NCBI GenBank assembly: GCA_965200445.1 | Contig: OZ241341.1 | Coordinates: 310,001 to 374,000, forward strand | Reading direction: 5' to 3' | DNA length: 64,000 bases | Source of the DNA: CBDATY01 sp965200445 | GTDB taxonomy: Bacteria > Bacillota_I > Bacilli_A > Mycoplasmatales > Mycoplasmataceae | In this document: piece after piece, positions 57,222 to 64,000 of the stretch | How the letters are laid out: every line of letters begins with the position of its first letter | Position numbering within the stretch: the first letter of the stretch is position 1 | The notes under the pieces: model-generated | Databases searched by the model: none | What the model was told of the DNA's origin: nothing | The model's input: the letters and a program-made list of their open reading frames with translations, nothing else | Position numbers and translations under genes: made by a program

Positions 57222-58169
57222 ATGGAATATTTTGATTTTTGCGATGTCCAATTAATCCCCAAAAAATGTGTTGTGTATTCACGCTTAGAATGTGACCCTT
57301 CTGCAACCTTAAACAACATTACTTTCAAACTACCAGTGATCCCAGCCAATATGGTGTCAATTATTAATGAGAAATTGGCAATTGAATTTGCTCAAAAAGG
57401 CTATTTTTATATTATGCACCGGTTCAATTTTGACAGTTTTGAATTTGTAAAAAAATGCAAAAAACTTAAAATTGTGTGCAGCATTTCGGTAGGTGTTAAA
57501 GACTATGATTATGACTTGATTACAGCGCTACAGGAAGCTTCATTAGAACCTGATTTTATTACAATTGACATTGCTCACGGTCACTCTGAACGTACTAAAA
57601 ATATTTTGGCATTTATTAAGAAAAAACTACCTAACAGTTTTTTGATTGCTGGTAACATTGCTACCACAGAAGCAGCGCTTGATTTAGAGGAATGAGGCGC
57701 TGACGCTTTAAAGGTAGGTGTTGGACCAGGGGAAGTTTGTATTACGAAGCTTAAAACTGGTTTTGGGACAGCAGGATGACAATTATCAGCTGTGCATGCC
57801 ATTCGCAAGGTGACCAAATTACCTATCATTGCTGATGGCGGGTTGAGACACATTGGTGACATTGCCAAGGCGATTCGCTTTGGTGCTGACTTTTGCATGA
57901 TTGGTTATATGTTGGCTGCCCATAAAGAATCACCAGGGAATTTAGTGACCCTCAATAATACTCTCTACAAAGAATACTATGGTTCTGCTTCCATGCTTAA
58001 TAAAAAAACGAAGGTCCATATTGAAGGAAAAAAAGAACTGCTGCCTTTGAAGGGTAGTCTGTGAAAGTACCTGGATGGGATACACGAAGATATTCGTTCC
58101 GCTATATCATATGCAGGTGGTCGTAAACTATCTGACCTGCGCAAGGTTGAATATGTGATTATTAAATAA
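57222..58169 (+). CDS. guaC: GMP reductase
   Basis: Converts GMP to IMP and ammonia using NADPH. The 315-residue IMPDH/GMPR barrel lacks CBS domains and has the GMPR signature around the catalytic Cys, [21 protein letters not shown] near 167-187, plus [30 protein letters not shown] near 204-233. TGA tryptophans at 57693, 57777 and 58062. Length and motifs match the Firmicute GuaC rather than IMP dehydrogenase. Confidence 0.94.
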
Positions 58170-58172
58170 ATG

Positions 58173-58196
58173 CTAATGGTCAATCATTACCATTAG
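58173..58196. terminator. Possible hairpin between guaC and the convergent lipoprotein gene
   Basis: An eight-base stem (58173-58180 with 58189-58196) with an eight-base loop. The following sequence has only short T-runs, so it is a weak terminator candidate for guaC or for the minus-strand gene. Confidence 0.4.
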
Positions 58197-58231
58197 TAAT
58201 TTCATTATTAGTGATTAAACGGGGTTTACTA

Positions 58232-60631
58232 TTAAACCATTTCGTTTTTAACACCTAGTCAACCAAATTTAGCATAGCCAATTTGGCCAGTGTTGGTGAT
58301 AGTCATTTCTAAACTATAAAGTTTGTCAATACCAACGTCTTTATATTCCACTTGAAATTGTACTGTAGTGATACCATTAGTTTGTGTGATCTTTAGATTA
58401 TTTGGATTTAACAAAAAGTGGGCATTAGTCATATGGGGTAGAAAATTAGTATTTTCATTATCCTGCATGCCATCTTGGATATCCTTATCTAGGCGGCCAA
58501 CTGCTAAGAAAATTTTTGTTAAGCCACCACCATCGTAATTTTTGGCTAAATCCTGCAAGACACTATCTGTTTTAAAGGTAGTGGTTTGACTAGGATCAAG
58601 TCCTAGCAGTTCAAAACCACCTAATACACCAGCACCAGGAATATTAGCATATTGCATCATTGACAAAGCATAGGCAATGGTAGTGGTATTGTGTGGATTT
58701 AAATCAGGAATTTGTGCAACTAAAGGGTCTGTGAGGTCAGCCATTTTAGCCATACTTGTGAAAAGAGCGCCTTCTTGGGTCGTGATGATGCCATTAGGGA
58801 AGGAATTACTATAAACATTTTTAATGTCAAATTCCTGTGTTAAGTCAGCTAGCGCTTGATTTCAAGTTACCCCTTTCAGTAGGTACAGTCAATTGGGGAT
58901 AGCTACCCCAAACAGATTTAGGATGCCATCGATGGGATTATTAAATGTGGTTTTTAGGTCAGCAAAATCGTTTTGAATATCACTCGGAATGCTAATTTTA
59001 CCTATTCCTAACTTTGCTAATGCTGTGTTAACATCTGCGCTGCTCAGAAAAGCCATAATATTTTTTATTAATCCCCCTTGGTACAAGGCTTCATAGGTGG
59101 GGCCCAGTAATTCTCCTAAAGTGGTATTAAGTAGCTTAATCACAGTATCAATAGAACCAATGTCATTTTTGATTGATTGTGGTAGAGGAAGACTTTTTAA
59201 TGTTTGAAGCAATTTAGAAAAATTCCCAAGAAAATCGACTATTGTGTTTTGAGTACTACTACCTGGCTTGCCAAAACTTGAAACATTAGTACTGATATCA
59301 AATAAAATTTTTTGGAGTAAGGTAGGCAAGTTGAGTGCATTGACAGCAGGTACCGCAATAAAGGCAAACGCACCCGTTTCCCCTTTAATTACGCCATCCA
59401 AAAGGGCTTTAAAAAGTGGACCCCAAATGTAGTCAGTGCCAGCAGGCGAGGCTAAATTATAAAAACTATCTCCAGAGAACTCCTTGAAGGCTTTAGCTTT
59501 ACTTTTATCCTGATTAGCAAACAAAATGTATAGCAGTTTTTGCGTGTTGTAGCCATTAGGATCATTGGTATTATCGGAGCTAAAACAAATTTTTAGGAAA
59601 CTAATAATACCTTGAATATTTATTATGGTTTTATGGTATGGTTCTTTATTGATTTCTTGTTTTACTTGGATGTTTGTTTCGCCAGCGCTAAATAAATGGT
59701 TGCTGCTGGTAGGGTGAAAGTTTAAAGGAAACTGTGAAATATAATTACCCAAAAGTAGGAGCGCGGATACCAAATCAGGCAATCCGTGGCCACTAGGATT
59801 CTTTAGCAGTGCTGTCGTTAAATCGGAGGTAATACCGTTTTTGATTAAATATTCAAAAACATTGGTGAGGCTTGTTAATGTTTGGCTAGGCAGGTCGGGA
59901 CTATATTTTTGCACTGGTATGTATCCCCCAGGAGCCGGTGTTTTTAAAATAGATCGCAAAAAATTGCTAATATCTGCTAAGCAAATTTGCATAGCCCGAC
60001 TATAGTTGATTTGCCCAACATATTTAGAATCATAAGAAAATGAATTAGCTAATCCTGTAAGTAAATGAACATTTAAATAAGGGGTTATCGCACTCACTTT
60101 AGAAAGCAGTGACGCAAATTTTGAAGAAGATAAAATGCTCGAAATGTTAGCCACGTTAGTAGGGTTTAGCCCTTGACTTAAAATCAAAAATAAAGGTGCT
60201 ATGTCTGATAGCACGCTCAGAATTGAGTTATCAAAAGGTTGTTTGGTGCCTGTAAAGGTGATGCCAGCCTTGCTAGCGTTGTTTTTAATCCAGTCGTAAT
60301 TGTTATCTGTAGAAGCATTGAACAAACTAGAGTACATTTGATACATAGTTGTTGTATCATTCACTTTAGAATTTTTGGCAAATTCACTATATTGATTGGG
60401 GAAAACATCCACCAGCTTTTTTTTGCCATAATGATCCATAGCATATTGAGGATCATATTGTAAATTAGTACTTAGCATTCCAGCCCGAGCCCCATAGGCA
60501 GCAATTTGGACATCTTCTTTAATTAATTCTTTAAAATTAGCTACCTCATTTTGTCCGAAACTACATCCTGCAGTTACTAATGATGAAGCCAAAAGAGATA
60601 ATGACCCAATTGCGGCTAAGATTTTTTTCAT
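58232..60631 (-). CDS. Large mollicute surface lipoprotein
   Basis: A 799-residue predicted lipoprotein. The leader MKKILAAIGSLSLLASSLVT ends at C23 (TAGC), the attachment site for Lgt. The rest is exported-type, rich in Leu, Asn, Ser and Gly, with many short amphipathic helix-like segments and no membrane helix. TGA tryptophans at 58889, 58859 and 58259 are read through. The layout (Asp/Tyr-rich N-part, then a long Leu-rich helical body) recalls the paralogous MOLPALP lipoproteins of Spiroplasma and Mesoplasma, but I cannot confirm that. Function unknown. It diverges from the FtsX-like permease gene at 60871. Confidence 0.8.
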
Positions 60632-60870
60632 GAAAGCTACTCACTGTAATAAAACTAGTACTTTAACTTGCTATTTATTATACTATTTTCATCATGTTTA
60701 GTTAACTACTTTAGATTAAGGAGTTGTGTTGTGAAATGATGATATGATTGTGACTGTAGTAAAGTTTTTACAATATATATACATATCTGATAAAATAAAT
60801 TAAATTTTAATTGTTTGTTATTATAGGCTCTTTTTCAACTGACTATTAAATAAAACTTTGACTGAATCAT

Positions 60871-63800
60871 ATGAAAAACCCAAAGTTCAAAAATAAAAAA
60901 CGCTTTTACCATCGTTTGAGCAGTTATTTAATGTTTAAGCAAGGTTTAAAAGGTGTTTTTTATTATAAATTACAGTTAATTATTATTATTACTTTAACTT
61001 TTTTCGCTACTTTGCTGCTGAGCGTTGGGATGAGTACTGATAAACGCTTAAATAATGATTTTAATAATTATGTAAATAATTCGCAACGCTTTAATACTAC
61101 ATATCAGTATCGCGTTAATAACGCTGCTTCCAAAGTAATTCTTCATTATTTTCCTACTGCGGATTTACAACCTGCGTATACAGTGTATGGCTCACCTAAA
61201 GGAAAAAACCCAAGAAATGTTAGTGACTATAATATTTTATTTAATAGTAATAAATACAATGACAATTATGGTATGCCGTTTGATTTATTTACTTCTGCGA
61301 CGGGTCAAACAGCTTTTGGAAGTCTTATAAAAATTGCAGCGCCCAGTTTGGTTAAGGTTACATTTACTCCTGGTAAAAAAACAATTACTTATAATCCTTC
61401 TATAGGTTCTAGTAAAACCTTGGAAGGAGTCTTTAATAAAAATGTAAACAATTATTTATTGGCTTTGCAGCAATCAAGTGTTGGCAAAAAACTAAGCGAT
61501 ATTAAAACATCGCTAATTGGCTATGATTTTTTGCATTTTCTCCAGACTAATTCTGCTCCCAGCATATCAGCTGTTAGCGATTTTGTGCATCAAATTGGGA
61601 TAAGTTATTATTTGTCGGCATTATATAATTATTTTTACAGCTGATTTAGGAGTAGAATTACTAATTATTTTCAATATTTTGTAAGCAGAGCGATAACTGA
61701 TGCTAAAAATAATTTGGAAAATATTAATACTGCAGCTGAGCTGCAAACATTTTTGAACAATGATCTGCAAGACCCTAGTTTGTTTCAAAACCAGCTAGCT
61801 GATTTTGCTGTGTTAGTAAATTCTAGTCCCAGCTTAGACGCAGTTAATCGTATAACCGCCTTAGCCTACGAGTACATGATGGGCAGTCGAATGGATTCAG
61901 GCACCATTTATGATTTCCCAGATAAAAATTTTATTGGTAGTTATATTCAAAACGTGCAAAAACAAACTCCGACGACCAATAATACTTTATCAGCTTTGGG
62001 GGAATCAATTTATCGTTCAGGCTTTAGAGGTGTTGCCTCGCCAATTGTAAACCTTTCTCCCCAAGGACAAGCTATTTCTAGTACTAGCGCTTATGGACTA
62101 TCCTCCACTTTACTAATTAAAGAACCATTTCAACTATTCAATCAGGGGATAAGTCATCAGCCAGAAAAGCAATTTCTTTTCCATCAACAGTTAGCCGCCA
62201 ATGTTGCTGGGTTTAAAATTAATTTCAGAAATGAAGTTTTCTCATTCAATAATGCTACCAAGCGTTCAACTAGATTTGTTATTTTGCAAAACGACCCCAC
62301 TGATGGATATGATTTTTTCCATGTTAATTTACATATAATCAAAGGCACTGCGCCATTTTTGAATAATCAGGTGGTAGTTTCGCCTCAGTATGCGCGCGCT
62401 AATCGCGTTGATGTTGGTGACGTTATTTCTATTAATGGTATTTCGGTGTATGTCTCTGGCTACGGGACTGATCCTTACAGTTTTATTCCCAACGCTTCGC
62501 AGCAGGGGATTCTGCCTAATGTTGAAGATTCAGCGGTTATTTACGGCTCCAACGATCTTAGGGATGTTATCGCGAATGCCACATCATCAGTTAACCAAGA
62601 CTATACGAATGTCTTTTTAACGCACCAAAATATGGATTTATTTGGTAACAGGAGTGTTGGTTTTGACAATGATCTTTATGCATCATTGCTGTTAAGTGGA
62701 GTTAACAATGTTTTTGAATCAGTGAATTTCTTTACGAATCCTTTCCCAAAAAATGACATACCATCTTCTCAAACTACTAATTTATCATTTCAAAATTTTA
62801 ATAAGAGTAATTATCACTACAATTGGACTTTGCTGCCATTAGCGCTGAGAATTTTTGTGATTGTCACTTTTGTTAGTTCAGGAATCCTCTTTTTGATCGC
62901 CATTGCTGCGATTGTAATTTCAATTCATAAGACGATTAAGAGACAAGCTTCGCAAATTGCCATTCTGAAAGCGATGGGTTGTTCGAATCAAGTGATTAGC
63001 TTTAGTTATTTAATGTATGCCTTCCTAATTATTGCGTTTGTCATCCCGCTTGGATGGTTGTTTGGTATTTTAGTCCAGTGGCCAACTTCTGAGGTTTTCC
63101 AAACGTTTTTCTCCTTAAACTATTTGCAGATTGTGTTTGACTGAAGGCCCCTGTTAATTGCTATGGCGGTCTTTGGATCATTATCTATCATTGTTTCTGT
63201 TATTGCTGCTTATCAAATTTTGCGGAAAAATGTTGCTGACATAATTAGACCTGGCAGTTATTATAAAAATAACCGTTTACTTGTTTGAGCTAAGAGCACT
63301 ATATTCCGGAACACTAAATTTCTAACCCGTTTCCGATTAAGTGTTACCTCTACTTCGGTGCGCTCGATTGGAGTTTTTTCAGTAGTTATTTTTATAGCTA
63401 GCATGTTAATCACGGTGTCATTAGCTTTACCTAGTTTTATTGCTAATATTTCGAATTCATACTTCAAAGATTTAAAATATAAAAACAGTTTTCAATTAGA
63501 TTCGCCTGTGTTTAACAGTCCTTTAAGTAAGAGCTCTAGCAGTTATTGGGAAGGGCCGTATGCTTTAGAAAAGCAATGAAGCCAGCAGGGTTCTTTCAAT
63601 CCGGATGGGTCAGCAACACCAGTGCCTGGTTATCGTAATTTTGCTCTATACAACCAGTCTATGTCTAATGTATCTGCGATCCCTACTTTTTTGTACCAGG
63701 GGAAACAGCCCTTTACCCCTAAAGCAGAAGCAGCAGGTGATTGAGGATGAACTGGTGACTTGTTTGCCAAAGATTTTTTGCAAGCACTAGGCACTTTGGA

Positions 63801-64000
63801 AGGTATGTTTGGCAATAACATTGCGTTAGCTGTTGGGCACGGTTTTAACCTTGGTGTAATTGACGGTCTGATAGCTGCAACCTATCATTCTACTAATTTT
63901 AAAGATGGACAGGGCAACCTGAATTTAGCCAAAAGAATCAATGCATTATCGAATATCAACAATACTTTTAATACTGGTCTAGGATCAATTATTGCCCAAA
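60871..64000 (+). CDS. FtsX-like ABC permease with large extracellular domain, 3' end outside window
   Basis: At least 1043 residues, continuing past the window. One transmembrane helix near 34-53 is followed by about 600 external residues, Asn/Ser/Phe-rich with a beta-rich MacB-like core (VNLHIIKGTAPFLNNQVVVSPQYA, VDVGDVISINGISVYVSGYGTDP). Three helices near 655-685, 708-735 and 757-780 form the FtsX-type permease core with the coupling segment RQASQIAILKAMGCSNQVI. A fourth helix near 830-855 begins a second half. Eight or so TGA tryptophans. No ATPase partner is in view. This type of protein acts in mechanotransmission or lipid/protein export in other bacteria; the role here is open. Confidence 0.85.

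Overview
The window is a mollicute chromosome segment (wall-less relative of the Firmicutes). Most conserved proteins stay full length only if UGA is read as tryptophan: metG, gltX, argS, prfA, uvrA, lgt and others each cross one or more in-frame TGA codons at positions where tryptophan is plausible. All assigned stops are TAA or TAG. The DNA is AT-rich (about 36-39% GC by eye). There is no rRNA, tRNA, CRISPR array, insertion sequence or prophage that I can support. Lipoprotein leaders (a short Lys-rich start, hydrophobic stretch, then Cys near residue 24), a soj/spo0J pair and strong Bacillus-like gene order suggest the Spiroplasma/Entomoplasma side of the mollicutes, but I cannot name a genus.

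Layout. 1-6 kb: rsmI (5' cut off), metG, an ECF-transporter S component on the minus strand, soj-spo0J-ychF. 6-15 kb: gltX, an HD phosphohydrolase (YwfO-like), rpoE (delta), pyrG, fba, rpmE, then a 633-residue degenerate ABC-ATPase-like protein and nrnA. 15-19 kb: tdk, prfA, prmC, argS. 19-25 kb: arginine deiminase cluster (arcA, arcB, a YfcC-type antiporter), dipeptidase, tsaC. 25-29.5 kb: the str operon (rpsL, rpsG, fusA, tuf) closed by a strong terminator. 29.5-38 kb: pepA (minus), pepF, rpiB, a frameshifted lipoprotein gene, a fructose-type PTS IIABC (minus). 37.8-45.6 kb: upp and a complete F-ATPase operon atpIBEFHAGDC. 45.6-58.2 kb: secA, uvrB, uvrA, folC, a FolT-like ECF component, hprK, lgt, guaC. 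58.2-64 kb: a large lipoprotein (minus) diverging from an FtsX-like permease that runs off the window.

How the genes work together. The cell seems to live on imported peptides, arginine and sugars: three peptidases (M17, M3, M20), an arginine deiminase route fused to argS in one transcription unit, a fructose PTS with HPr kinase, aldolase and ribose-phosphate isomerase, and a full F1Fo ATPase. Nucleotide salvage and interconversion are covered by tdk, upp, pyrG and guaC, and folate by folC with a FolT-like importer. The order rpoE-pyrG-fba-rpmE-tdk-prfA-prmC and upp-atp-secA-uvrBA-hprK-lgt closely follows Bacillus subtilis.

Coding density is very high. No gene-free stretch exceeds 300 bases. 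The longest gaps are 2973-3219 (divergent promoters), 60632-60870 (divergent promoters, very AT-rich), 54027-54242 (a late -10 box only) and 42838-43034 (nested inverted repeats inside the atp operon).
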